Shown here piece by piece: positions 43,566 to 51,527 of a stretch of DNA of 64,000 nt (position 1 is the stretch's first letter; each line of letters starts with the position of its first letter). Under the pieces are notes generated by a model. The model ran no database searches. It saw only the letters and a list, made by a program, of their open reading frames with translations, and had not been told where the DNA came from. This DNA is from Niveibacterium umoris (GTDB lineage Bacteria; Pseudomonadota; Gammaproteobacteria; Burkholderiales; Rhodocyclaceae). The position numbers and the translations under genes were made by a program. The stretch lies in NCBI RefSeq assembly GCF_014197015.1, contig NZ_JACIET010000002.1, positions 682,001 through 746,000 on the forward strand. Reading direction: 5' to 3'.

Positions 43566-44117
43566 TTACCCCGCCTTGAAGTAGCTGATTGCCGCTTCGA
43601 GTGCGGTGGCATCTTCCAGCACCGCCTCCGGCGCGCCGCCCTTGCCCCACAGCGCGCCCATCCACTGCATGCCGAGGAATTCCGCGCACAGCCGGTAGCT
43701 GTCGAACATCGGTTGCGCTTTCGCGCGATCGCCGCTGGTCGCGACCACCCACAGGCGTTTGCCGGCCATGCGCGCTTTGAAGTCCACCCCCGGCACCCGC
43801 ATCCAGGCGCTCCACTGGTCGAGATAGGTCTTCAGCGGCGAGGGCACCGAGAACCAGTACACCGGCGAGACGAAGACGATGTCGCTGGCGGTGAGCGTGG
43901 CGTCCAGCAGCGTCGCGGCATCGCCTGCGGGCGGCGGATAGCTGCCGGTGGTGTGGCGCAGGTCCACGAAGGCGGGCAGATCGCACTGCGCGAGCGCGAT
44001 CCAGCGTTGCGGCATGTCGGCGGGCAGTGCGGCGGCGGCGGCGCGTGCCAGGGTCTCGGTATTGCCGGTGTGGCCCGGCTCGCGGGTGCTGGCGGTCAGG
44101 AAGAGGAAACTCTGCAT
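43566..44117 (-). CDS. NAD(P)H-dependent FMN reductase / flavodoxin-fold protein
   Basis: 183 residues with the flavodoxin-like fold: a first strand and phosphate loop at FLFLTASTREPGHTGNTETL, and a later FMN-contacting loop FVSPVYWFSVPSPLKTYLDQ. The family reduces quinones, nitro compounds or azo dyes using NAD(P)H and bound FMN. Cytoplasmic, single gene. The substrate is not evident. Confidence 0.85.
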   Translation of the reverse strand: MQSFLFLTASTREPGHTGNTETLARAAAAALPADMPQRWIALAQCDLPAFVDLRHTTGSYPPPAGDAATLLDATLTASDIVFVSPVYWFSVPSPLKTYLDQWSAWMRVPGVDFKARMAGKRLWVVATSGDRAKAQPMFDSYRLCAEFLGMQWMGALWGKGGAPEAVLEDATALEAAISYFKAG

Positions 44118-44214
44118 GGCTTGAACAAGGGGCTACGGGTGGATGGAGAGGCGCCGCCGTGGGCGGCCGTTGGCGCGACAGTAGCACGCAGGCGGGCGCA
44201 ACCCTTTGCAGGCA

Positions 44215-44643
44215 TCAGCGTTCAGTGGCGTCGCGCGCGGGTTGCGGCAAGTAGGCGAGTTGGCCGCGTGCATCGTCCCAGCGCCAGTCCGCCGGCCGCG
44301 TCAGACGGGCCGAGATGCGCAAGAGCAGGGGGCCACCATGCAGCGCCGGGTCGGCCGGCAGCAGTTGCAGCCGCGCTGCGAGCATGTCGCCGCGCACCGT
44401 CGCGTGGGTCAGCGTCTCGTGCCAGCGCGCTTGCGCCGCGGGCGTCAGCGCCCAGGCGCGCGCCTGCCAGGGCGACGGCCAGGCCGCGGCGGGCGTCACC
44501 TCGCAGCGGTTCAGGCTCGCCAGCACGGTCTGTCCGTCGGCGGCCAGCAACACGACGAAAGCCGGGCAGTCACTGGCCAGCGCCACGGGCGTCGCGGCCA
44601 GACCGAGCAAGGCGATGAAGCTTGCCGTCATGAAGCGGCGCAT
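44215..44643 (-). CDS. Small secreted protein of unknown function
   Basis: 142 residues. A signal peptide (MRRFMTASFIALLGLAATPVALAS) is cleaved near ALAS-DC. The mature part has two cysteines (about 25 residues apart) that could form a disulfide, is alanine- and leucine-rich, and ends QPARDATER. The ATG at 44643 follows AGGAAGG, which supports this start over the GTG at 44661. I do not recognise it. Confidence 0.6.
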   Translation of the reverse strand: MRRFMTASFIALLGLAATPVALASDCPAFVVLLAADGQTVLASLNRCEVTPAAAWPSPWQARAWALTPAAQARWHETLTHATVRGDMLAARLQLLPADPALHGGPLLLRISARLTRPADWRWDDARGQLAYLPQPARDATER

Positions 44644-44867
44644 GGCGCATCCTTCCTGCACGCGGGCGGCGGCGCCGCAAGCCGCTTCGTGACGCCGCCG
44701 CGCGCCGTGGACAGTCCGGATTGACGCCGCGCGGGCACGCCGCTAGGGTGCGCGCTCGCTCTTTTCACCGATGAGGGTCGCCCGCGGTCACAAACCGCCG
44801 CGCGACCGCCTTGTCGCGGCCCGGAACGGGCACGGCGCCCATCCCGACACCCACAGGGAGCTTCACC

Positions 44868-45923
44868 ATGGTCTTCACCCACAAGGACTTCGACCACCAC
44901 GAACAGGTCGTCTACTGCACCGATCCGGCCGCCGGCCTGCGCGCCATCATCGCGGTCCACGACACCGCACTCGGCCCCGCACTGGGCGGTTGCCGCCACT
45001 GGTCTTACGCGAGCGAAGCCGATGCGCTGACCGATGCGCTGCGCCTCTCGCGCGGCATGAGCTACAAGGCTGCACTGGCCGGGCTGCCGCTCGGTGGCGG
45101 CAAATCGGTGATCCTCGCCAATCCGGCCGCCGACCGCGGCGCGATGTTCGAAGCCTTCGGCCGCGCGGTCGAATGCCTTGGCGGTCGCTACATCACCGCG
45201 GAAGACGTCGGCACCACCACGGGCGACATGTCGGCGATCCGCCGCCACACCCGCCACGTCAGCGGCGTCGCGCCCGACGAGGGTGGTCGCGGTGACCCCT
45301 CGCCCGCCACAGCGCTGGGCGTGCTGATGGGCATGTTGGGGGCACTGGAATTGCGCTTCGACAGCGACACGCTGGCCGGTCGCCGCGTCGCGGTGCAGGG
45401 ACTGGGCAGCGTCGGCTTCGAGCTGTGCCGCCTGCTGCACGAACGCGGCGCGCGCCTGATCGTCGCTGACATAGCGGCGGAGCGGGTCGAACGCGCGGTG
45501 CAGGCCTTCGGCGCGGTGGGCGTCGGGGTCGACGTGATCCATGCGGTGGAAGCCGACGTGTTCGCGCCCTGCGCGCTGGGCGCCGGCCTCAACGATGCGA
45601 CGCTGCCGCAACTCGCCTGCAGCATCGTCGCCGGGGCCGCCAACAACCAGCTCGCGCACGCGGGCATCGGGCCGCAACTCAAGGCGCGCGGCATCCTGTA
45701 CGCGCCGGACTATCTGATCAATGCCGGCGGCTTGATCAAGGTCGCCGGTGAATACCTCGGCTTCCCGATTGAAGAGGCCGAGCGCCGCGTGCGCGCGATC
45801 CGCGAACGCACTGGCGAGGTGTTGCTGCGTGCGCTGCGTGAAGACGCCGACACCGCCGCGGTGGCCGACACCATGGCCTGCGAGGCGATCGGTCGCGCCG
45901 TGCCAGCCGCGTCGCGACGCTAG
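44868..45923 (+). CDS. Glu/Leu/Phe/Val dehydrogenase
   Basis: 351 residues. The N-terminal substrate domain has LGPALGGCRHW and the catalytic-lysine segment AALAGLPLGGGKSVI. The C-terminal Rossmann domain has VAVQGLGSVGFELCRLL. It resembles leucine dehydrogenase (branched-chain amino acids to 2-oxoacids and ammonia, NAD-dependent); Phe or Val preference cannot be settled by eye. ATG at 44868 follows GGGAG by seven bases. It is a lone gene, converging on a small minus-strand gene whose stop overlaps its own. Confidence 0.9.
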   Translation: MVFTHKDFDHHEQVVYCTDPAAGLRAIIAVHDTALGPALGGCRHWSYASEADALTDALRLSRGMSYKAALAGLPLGGGKSVILANPAADRGAMFEAFGRAVECLGGRYITAEDVGTTTGDMSAIRRHTRHVSGVAPDEGGRGDPSPATALGVLMGMLGALELRFDSDTLAGRRVAVQGLGSVGFELCRLLHERGARLIVADIAAERVERAVQAFGAVGVGVDVIHAVEADVFAPCALGAGLNDATLPQLACSIVAGAANNQLAHAGIGPQLKARGILYAPDYLINAGGLIKVAGEYLGFPIEEAERRVRAIRERTGEVLLRALREDADTAAVADTMACEAIGRAVPAASRR

Positions 45924-46105
45924 TCGGCGGGCGGCCGCAGCACGCCGGGCAGGGTCTGGGTCGAGCTTTCCCAGCCCGGCTCCGGCGGCCGCACATAGAT
46001 CGTCTCGGCATCGGCCTGCGGCTCGCACTCGCGCGGGCGTGGCGTGCCGGGTCGCGTGTCGAGGATGTGCCGGACCGTCGGGCGGTGATTGCGGCGAGTG
46101 TTCAT
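45920..46105 (-). CDS. Possible small basic protein
   Basis: 61 residues from an ATG at 46105 to a TAG that shares the CTAG with the dehydrogenase stop. The start is basic (MNTRRNHRPTVRHILDTR), the end less so (PEPGWESSTQTLPGVL). No clear ribosome binding site, no known motif. Stops that just overlap in convergent genes are common in real genes, which is a point in its favour. Weakly supported. Confidence 0.35.
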   Translation of the reverse strand: MNTRRNHRPTVRHILDTRPGTPRPRECEPQADAETIYVRPPEPGWESSTQTLPGVLRPPAD

Positions 46106-46220
46106 GCATCGTTCCATCGCGCGTGGCGGGCGCACATGCGTCCAGCCGATTGGACGGATATCCCCGGAAAAGCTCAGGGTGATCGCGCTGGTGTGGCGCA
46201 CATCCGATTCTGCCGGCCGA

Positions 46221-46634
46221 CTACCGCGTCAGTGTTGCAGGGCAGGCCAGCCCGAGTTGGCTGCACGGTGCCGCGATCGGGCGCGGCAGCGCGGCTTGCG
46301 CGGCGGCAAGGGCAGCGCGGTAGCGCAGCAGGTAGTCATCGGCGTCGGCGTAGCCGTTGTCGCGCGCGCCTTGCGCGCGCAGTGTCGCGACCAGCCAGAA
46401 GCCGACGCGCGCCGGCCCGTCTTGTGCCACCGCACTGCGTCGGGCGTTGAGGCAGTTGTCGTACTCGAACAGCACTTCATGGATCGCGATGTCGCAGGCG
46501 AAGGCTTCGCTGGCGCCGCGTGAAAGCGGCCCGCCGGCCTTGATGGCCGGCGGGGGTACGGCATGATCGCCGTGCGCGAACGCGATGCCCGTGTGCACCA
46601 GCAGGCTGGCGATCAGGACGAAGGCGCTGCGCAC
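46221..46634 (-). CDS. Small secreted protein of unknown function
   Basis: 137 residues. Signal peptide MRSAFVLIASLLVHTGIAFA, mature start HGDHAVPPP, then three or four cysteines (FACDIAIHEVLFEYDNCLNA and APCSQLGLACP) that could form disulfides. It ends 15 bases before the nucleotidase gene in reading order on the same strand, that is downstream of it, and is probably the last gene of that transcript. No family recognised. Confidence 0.6.
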   Translation of the reverse strand: MRSAFVLIASLLVHTGIAFAHGDHAVPPPAIKAGGPLSRGASEAFACDIAIHEVLFEYDNCLNARRSAVAQDGPARVGFWLVATLRAQGARDNGYADADDYLLRYRAALAAAQAALPRPIAAPCSQLGLACPATLTR

Positions 46635-46648
46635 GGGGTCTGCGTCAC

Positions 46649-48643
46649 TCAGTAGCGGGTGATGCGGCCGAGCGCCGGCGGTACCAGTGGCGAAGCGGGC
46701 GACGAGACCTTGCCGAGGTAGGCGACCAAGGCGTCGAGGTCGACGTCGCCGCCGACGCGGTCGGTACCGCTGGCCAGCACGGCAAAACCATCACCGCCGG
46801 TGGCGAGGAAGCTGTTCACCGTGACGCGGTAGCTCGCCGCCGCATCGACCACCACGCCGTTGATCTTCAGCGTCGCGCCGTCGACCTTGTCACAATCGGC
46901 GCGCGCCGCGCTCCAGCTGTAGCTGACGCTGGCCGAGGGCTGCAGGATGCGTTGCGTCTTCTGCGGGTTGTAGGCGAGGCAGGATGCAGAGGCCGATGCC
47001 GACGGCACGAACTGCTGTTCGAGCATCTGCTTGATCTGCGCGCCGCTCAGCGTCATCACCACCAGGCTGTTGCCGAAGGGCTGGAAGGTGAAGGCCTCGC
47101 CGTAGGTGACGACGCCGTTGCCCTCGCCGGCGGCGCTCGAGGTGTAGCCGAGCACCGGGTCGGTGCCGCGCAGGCCGCCCGGGTTCATGAAGGCGGCGAC
47201 CGCGCCACCCTTGGCAGCCGGCTTGGTCGCTTCGAGCTGCGCGTCGGCGACCAGGTTGCCGGCGGTCGACTCGCCCGCGGCGTTCTGCGCCTTGTTCACG
47301 TCGGCGGTGATGTAACCGACCTTGCTGTTGGCCAGCGGCGCCGACAGCGCGTTGTAGCGGTCGATGATCGCCTTGACGTCGGCGGCCGGCGTCACGCCGC
47401 TGTTGGCGACCACGCGGTTGCTGGCGCTGGTGGCGACGATGTTGCGGGTCGCGGTATCCAGTGTCAGGTCGATGTCGGTGAGCATGCGGCTGAACGCGCC
47501 AGCGCTGGTGAGACGGCGGCCGTTGTAGACGCAGTTGTAGGCCCAGTGGGTGTGGCCGCTGACGATGACGTCGACTTCCGGATCGAGCCGGTTGGCGATG
47601 TCGAGGATCGCGCCGGAGGCGCCGTTGCAGTCGTCCTTGCCGCCAGTGGTGAAGCCGCCTTCATGCACCACCACCGCGATGGCGCGAATGCCCTGGTTCT
47701 TCAACTGCGGCACCAGCGCATTCACGGTGTCGGCTTCGTCACGGAAATCCAGGCTCGCCACGCCCGAGGGAGTGACGATGCCGGGCGTGCCTTTCAGCGT
47801 CATGCCGATGAAGGCCACCGGAATGCCCTTGAAGGTCTTGACCTTGTATGCCGGGAAGAGCGTCTTGCCGGTCGCGCGGTCGACCACGTTGGCGGCGAGG
47901 AACTTGAACTTCGCGCCCTCGAAAGGTACCGGCGTGCCGACTTCGGCGCCGCGGCAGGTATGGCCGGCAGCGACTTCGGCCGGATCGGGGTGGCAGCCGC
48001 CGTTCTGCATGCGTACCAGTTCGTCGCGGCCTTCGTCGAATTCATGGTTGCCGACGGCGTTGAACTCCAGACCGAGGCGGTTCATCGCCTCGATCGCCGG
48101 CTCGTCGTGGAACAGTGCGGACGCGAGCGGGCTGGCGCCGATCAGGTCGCCCGCTGAGACCACCACGTTGTTGGGGTTCTGCGCTTTCAGCGCGGCCACC
48201 GCGCTGGCCATGTAGGCGACGCCGCCGGTCGGGCCGGTGACGCCAAAGTAGTTGCCGGATACCGGGTTGATGTTGCCGTGAAAATCGTTGAACGCGATCA
48301 GCTTCACCGCGAGTTTGCTGCCTACGTCGGAGGCGGCAACTGCGTCGAGCAGGGTCTTGCGCTCGGCGTCGCTGAGCACGTCGGCCGGTGCGGCCGCGAT
48401 CACGCGCTGGGCGTTGGTGACGAACTGGGCGCGGCTGCCCCAGGTCATGTTGGGCAGTCCGCCGACGATCAGGTCGTTCAGCGTGCAGTTGCCCGGGCCG
48501 GCGCCGTCGGCGTCGCGATTGGGCACCAGGGTGTCGGCGTTGCCGATGATGACCGTCGGGCGGGTGTCGGGGGTCGCGCAGGTGGCAGCAAGGGCCGGTG
48601 CACCCAGGGCTGCAAGGGCGATGGCGAGGGTCGTGCGGATCAT
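46649..48643 (-). CDS. Secreted bifunctional metallophosphatase / 5'-nucleotidase
   Basis: 664 residues. Signal peptide (MIRTTLAIALAALGAPALAA) and about 90 residues of extension precede the metallophosphatase domain, which starts at IAFNDFHGNINP (D120, H122). Further metal motifs are VVVSAGDLIG, AVGNHEFDEG and VIVSGHTHW. The 5'-nucleotidase C-domain follows (~430-650), with FMNPGGLRGTD. It hydrolyses extracellular nucleotides to nucleosides and phosphate. ATG at 48643 follows GAGGAA. It lies 10 bases downstream of a PEP-CTERM gene, so both should be on one mRNA. Confidence 0.93.
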   Translation of the reverse strand: MIRTTLAIALAALGAPALAATCATPDTRPTVIIGNADTLVPNRDADGAGPGNCTLNDLIVGGLPNMTWGSRAQFVTNAQRVIAAAPADVLSDAERKTLLDAVAASDVGSKLAVKLIAFNDFHGNINPVSGNYFGVTGPTGGVAYMASAVAALKAQNPNNVVVSAGDLIGASPLASALFHDEPAIEAMNRLGLEFNAVGNHEFDEGRDELVRMQNGGCHPDPAEVAAGHTCRGAEVGTPVPFEGAKFKFLAANVVDRATGKTLFPAYKVKTFKGIPVAFIGMTLKGTPGIVTPSGVASLDFRDEADTVNALVPQLKNQGIRAIAVVVHEGGFTTGGKDDCNGASGAILDIANRLDPEVDVIVSGHTHWAYNCVYNGRRLTSAGAFSRMLTDIDLTLDTATRNIVATSASNRVVANSGVTPAADVKAIIDRYNALSAPLANSKVGYITADVNKAQNAAGESTAGNLVADAQLEATKPAAKGGAVAAFMNPGGLRGTDPVLGYTSSAAGEGNGVVTYGEAFTFQPFGNSLVVMTLSGAQIKQMLEQQFVPSASASASCLAYNPQKTQRILQPSASVSYSWSAARADCDKVDGATLKINGVVVDAAASYRVTVNSFLATGGDGFAVLASGTDRVGGDVDLDALVAYLGKVSSPASPLVPPALGRITRY

Positions 48644-48653
48644 GGCGGGTTCC

Positions 48654-49175
48654 TCAGCGCTTGCGTGCAAAGCGGGTGGCGCCAAGCAGGCCGAGGCCGC
48701 CCAGCAGCATGGCCAGCGAGCTTGGTTCCGGCACTTCGGCCACGCGCAGCGCGCCGATACCTGCGCCGAAGGCCGAGTCAGCGGCCGTGCCGGTGATCGT
48801 GTAGCTGCCGGCGGCGAGCAACCAGCTGCCGTGGCTATGCGTGGTCGAGGCGTAGGCCGCGTCGAAGTCGAGTCCGAGGTCGTCCGTGCCGGCGGCAACC
48901 GTCGACGTGAAGCCGAGGTGCTTGCCGTTGACCTGCACATCGAAGCGGTCGCCGGCGAAACCGCCGTCGGTGACCTGCAGCAGCGCGGCGTGGTCGAGCG
49001 TCAGTTCGAAGTGTGAGGGCAATGCGGTGTCGTCGAAGGCCGGTGCGTCGAGCCAGCTGCTGCCGGTATCGCCGAAGTAGAAGGTCTGCCAGCCGTCGGC
49101 CGACGTGATGGGCGCGGCGAAGCTGGTGGCCGGCAGCAGGGCGATCAGGCCCGCAAGCGTGAGCGTTCGGATCAT
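48654..49175 (-). CDS. PEP-CTERM sorted surface protein
   Basis: 173 residues. Signal peptide (MIRTLTLAGLIALLPATSFA) and a beta-rich mature part with no enzyme motif (ADGWQTFYFGDTGSSWLDAP). The C-terminus reads VPEPSSLAMLLGGLGLLGAT with a basic tail ARFARKR, the classic exosortase signal. It begins the operon that continues with the nucleotidase. A role in anchoring to surface polysaccharide is typical for the class but not shown here. Confidence 0.88.
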   Translation of the reverse strand: MIRTLTLAGLIALLPATSFAAPITSADGWQTFYFGDTGSSWLDAPAFDDTALPSHFELTLDHAALLQVTDGGFAGDRFDVQVNGKHLGFTSTVAAGTDDLGLDFDAAYASTTHSHGSWLLAAGSYTITGTAADSAFGAGIGALRVAEVPEPSSLAMLLGGLGLLGATRFARKR

Positions 49176-49455
49176 CGTGGAATCCCGGTTCGTTGATGGA
49201 GGTCGGGCGGGTCGCCGGACGGGACGAGAACCGTAGCGGTCAGCGATGATGGCTGCGTGAACGGCAGGTGACCGAATCATGAACAGGGGACCACAAGCTG
49301 CGGTGCCCGATGACGCAGCGGGTTGCCGTGTCGGCTTCTGATGCAGGCACCACTTTGCGTTGCATCAATTGTTGCGCGTCAATACGTTCGCCACTTTCCC
49401 TTGCAGGCGTAGGGTGATCTACCGCAGTGCAACCCGACTTGAACAGGAGATGAAC

Positions 49456-50496
49456 ATGATTGCGCCACGTTTGCGTGTTGCCGCTTTCAGCATGCTGGCT
49501 CTTGCAGGCAGCGTCTCGGCACAGGAAACCTACAACCCGTCCTGGTACCTGCTGCCCAGCTTTACATCAATGACGGCGGATACCGACTGGAACGCGGATA
49601 ACTCGCGCGCCGGTGGCGGGCTGGCGATCGGCGGGCCGCTGTCGCAGTCCTTCGACGTGCAGTTCGGCGGCTACGGCAACCACTCCAAGAGCCAGGACAA
49701 CGCCACCTTCTACCGCCAGAACCTGTTCGGCGGCGATGTGCTGTGGCTGTTCTCGCGCAGCAAGCTGCGCCCCTTCCTGCTCGCCGGCGCCGGCGTCGAG
49801 GTGGACAAGATCAACAGCGGCGAGAGCAAGAACGCCGGCTATGTGAACGGCGGCGGCGGCATCCAGTGGTTCATGACGCCGCAGTTCTTCCTGCAGGCCG
49901 ATGCGCGCTATGTGTATGGCTTCACCGACAAGGAATACTGGGGCGAGAAGCTGGGCTCCAGCGGCAACGGTTTCTACCGGCTCGGGCTCGGCTGGGTCTT
50001 CTCGCAGCCGCCGGCACCGGCACCGGCGCCGGTCGTCGCGCGGGCCGAGGCGCCCAAGCCGACCGCTCCAGCACCAGCCCCGGCGCCGGCACCCAAGCCT
50101 TCAGCCGAGAAGGTGACGCTGGCTGCGGATGCCTTGTTCGACTTCGACAAGGCCGTCCTGCGCGACGACGGCAAGGCCAAGCTCACCGAATTCGCTGGTG
50201 CGGCGAAGAAGCTGAGCACGCTCGAAGTGATCACCGCGGTCGGCTATACCGACCGTCTCGGCAAGGACGCCTACAACCAGACGCTCTCCGAGCAACGTGC
50301 GGCGGCGGTGAAGAACTTCCTCGTCGAGCAGGGTATCGATGCCAACCGCATCGCGACCGAGGGCAAGGGCAAGGCCAAGCCGATCGCGCCTTGTACCGGG
50401 CTGGGCGCGGAATCGAACCGCAACAAGGTGCTGGTCGAGTGCCTGCAGACCAACCGCCGCGTCGAAATCGAAGTGATTGGTACGCGCATGCCGTAA
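49456..50496 (+). CDS. OmpA-family outer membrane protein
   Basis: 346 residues. Signal peptide cleaved near SVSAQ. An N-terminal eight-stranded-barrel-like half (~25-195) has a Tyr/Trp-rich alternation ending GLGWVFSQ. A Pro/Ala-rich linker (~196-220) and an OmpA-like peptidoglycan-binding domain (~235-340) follow, including VGYTDRLGKDAYNQTLSEQR and NRRVEIEV. It ties the outer membrane to the wall. ATG at 49456 follows AGGAG by six bases; the ATG at 49450 is too close to the same site. A strong terminator follows. Confidence 0.92.
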   Translation: MIAPRLRVAAFSMLALAGSVSAQETYNPSWYLLPSFTSMTADTDWNADNSRAGGGLAIGGPLSQSFDVQFGGYGNHSKSQDNATFYRQNLFGGDVLWLFSRSKLRPFLLAGAGVEVDKINSGESKNAGYVNGGGGIQWFMTPQFFLQADARYVYGFTDKEYWGEKLGSSGNGFYRLGLGWVFSQPPAPAPAPVVARAEAPKPTAPAPAPAPAPKPSAEKVTLAADALFDFDKAVLRDDGKAKLTEFAGAAKKLSTLEVITAVGYTDRLGKDAYNQTLSEQRAAAVKNFLVEQGIDANRIATEGKGKAKPIAPCTGLGAESNRNKVLVECLQTNRRVEIEVIGTRMP

Positions 50497-50519
50497 CGGC
50501 GTCGCCGCAAGGCCCACAG

Positions 50520-50549
50520 AGCCCCGCCCGCAACGGCGGGGCTTTTTCT
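50520..50549 (+). terminator. Rho-independent terminator after the OmpA-like gene
   Basis: AGCCCCGCC/GGCGGGGCT stem (50520-50528 with 50535-50543), six-base loop, five-T run. Confidence 0.95.
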
Positions 50550-50556
50550 TTGTCGG

Positions 50557-51231
50557 TCAGTTGCCGAAGCTGCGCAGGCCCTGCAGGTCCTTGATCGTCA
50601 GGCCGCCGTATTCCACATGCAGCAAACCGGCCTGCTCCAGCACCTTGAGGGCCTGGTTCACCCGCTGACGCGAGACGCCGGCGAGGTAGCCGATTTCTTC
50701 CTGCGAGATCTGCAACTGCAGGCCGATGCCCGGATACAGCACCGGGTTGAAGAGGCCTGCAAGGCAGCGCGCGACACGACCGTCCGGTTCGAGCAGGCGG
50801 TCGTATTCGAGCATGCCGATGATCTGGCCGAGGCGCTCGTTGATCTGCGTGAGCAGGAAGCGGTTGAAGGGGATGCTGGTGTCGAGCAGCCAGATGAAGG
50901 TGGCGCGCGGCATCAGCGCGACATGCGAATCGCGCAGCGCGATCACGTCGTATTTGCGGATCTCGTTCTTCAGCAGCGAGCCCTCGCCGAACCAGCCGCC
51001 GCGCGGCACGCCGGTGAAGGTGGTGGAGCGCCCATCGGCCGAGAAGGCGTTGATTTTGACCAGGCCGTCGACGATACCCAGCCAGTGCTCGACCGGATCG
51101 CCCTTGCGCACTACGGTGCTGCCGGCGGCGTAGAAGCGCACCTGCACTTCGCGCTCGACGCGCATGCGTTGCGCATCGGTGAGGTCCTGGATCCAGAGGC
51201 TGTCGCGCAGCAGGTCGGCAAGCGTGCTCAT
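50557..51231 (-). CDS. Crp/Fnr-family transcriptional regulator
   Basis: 224 residues. A cyclic-nucleotide-binding-like domain (~20-130) with GGWFGEGSLL in the place of the phosphate-binding loop, then a Crp-type helix-turn-helix at ~170-210 (ISQEEIGYLAGVSRQRVNQA). There is no N-terminal cysteine cluster, so it is not an oxygen sensor like Fnr, and the CRP residues that hold cAMP are not clearly conserved. It is divergent from the acyl-CoA ligase operon and is the obvious candidate to regulate it. Confidence 0.88.
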   Translation of the reverse strand: MSTLADLLRDSLWIQDLTDAQRMRVEREVQVRFYAAGSTVVRKGDPVEHWLGIVDGLVKINAFSADGRSTTFTGVPRGGWFGEGSLLKNEIRKYDVIALRDSHVALMPRATFIWLLDTSIPFNRFLLTQINERLGQIIGMLEYDRLLEPDGRVARCLAGLFNPVLYPGIGLQLQISQEEIGYLAGVSRQRVNQALKVLEQAGLLHVEYGGLTIKDLQGLRSFGN

Positions 51232-51527
51232 TCGATTGTCCGTATGGTGACAGCACGCTGTAAGCGCGCTTGGCTAAGGTGAAAGCCATTCCGGCATCGA
51301 CCCCCGTGCGGCACTGCACGATTGAGCCCGAAGCCGGGACCAAGTAAAAAGTGCAAGGCGCAGGGGAAGAAGCGTGCTGCGGGGGATTCAGCACGCTTCT
51401 GCGCTCGGCACTCCGACGTAGCGGCGATGACCGGCTACGCGAACCAAAGGGGAATTCTGGCACAAGTCGCGGGGGCGCGACCGGTGCCCGCGCTGCCACG
51501 CAGTGCGACGAATCGAGGAGGGTGGGG

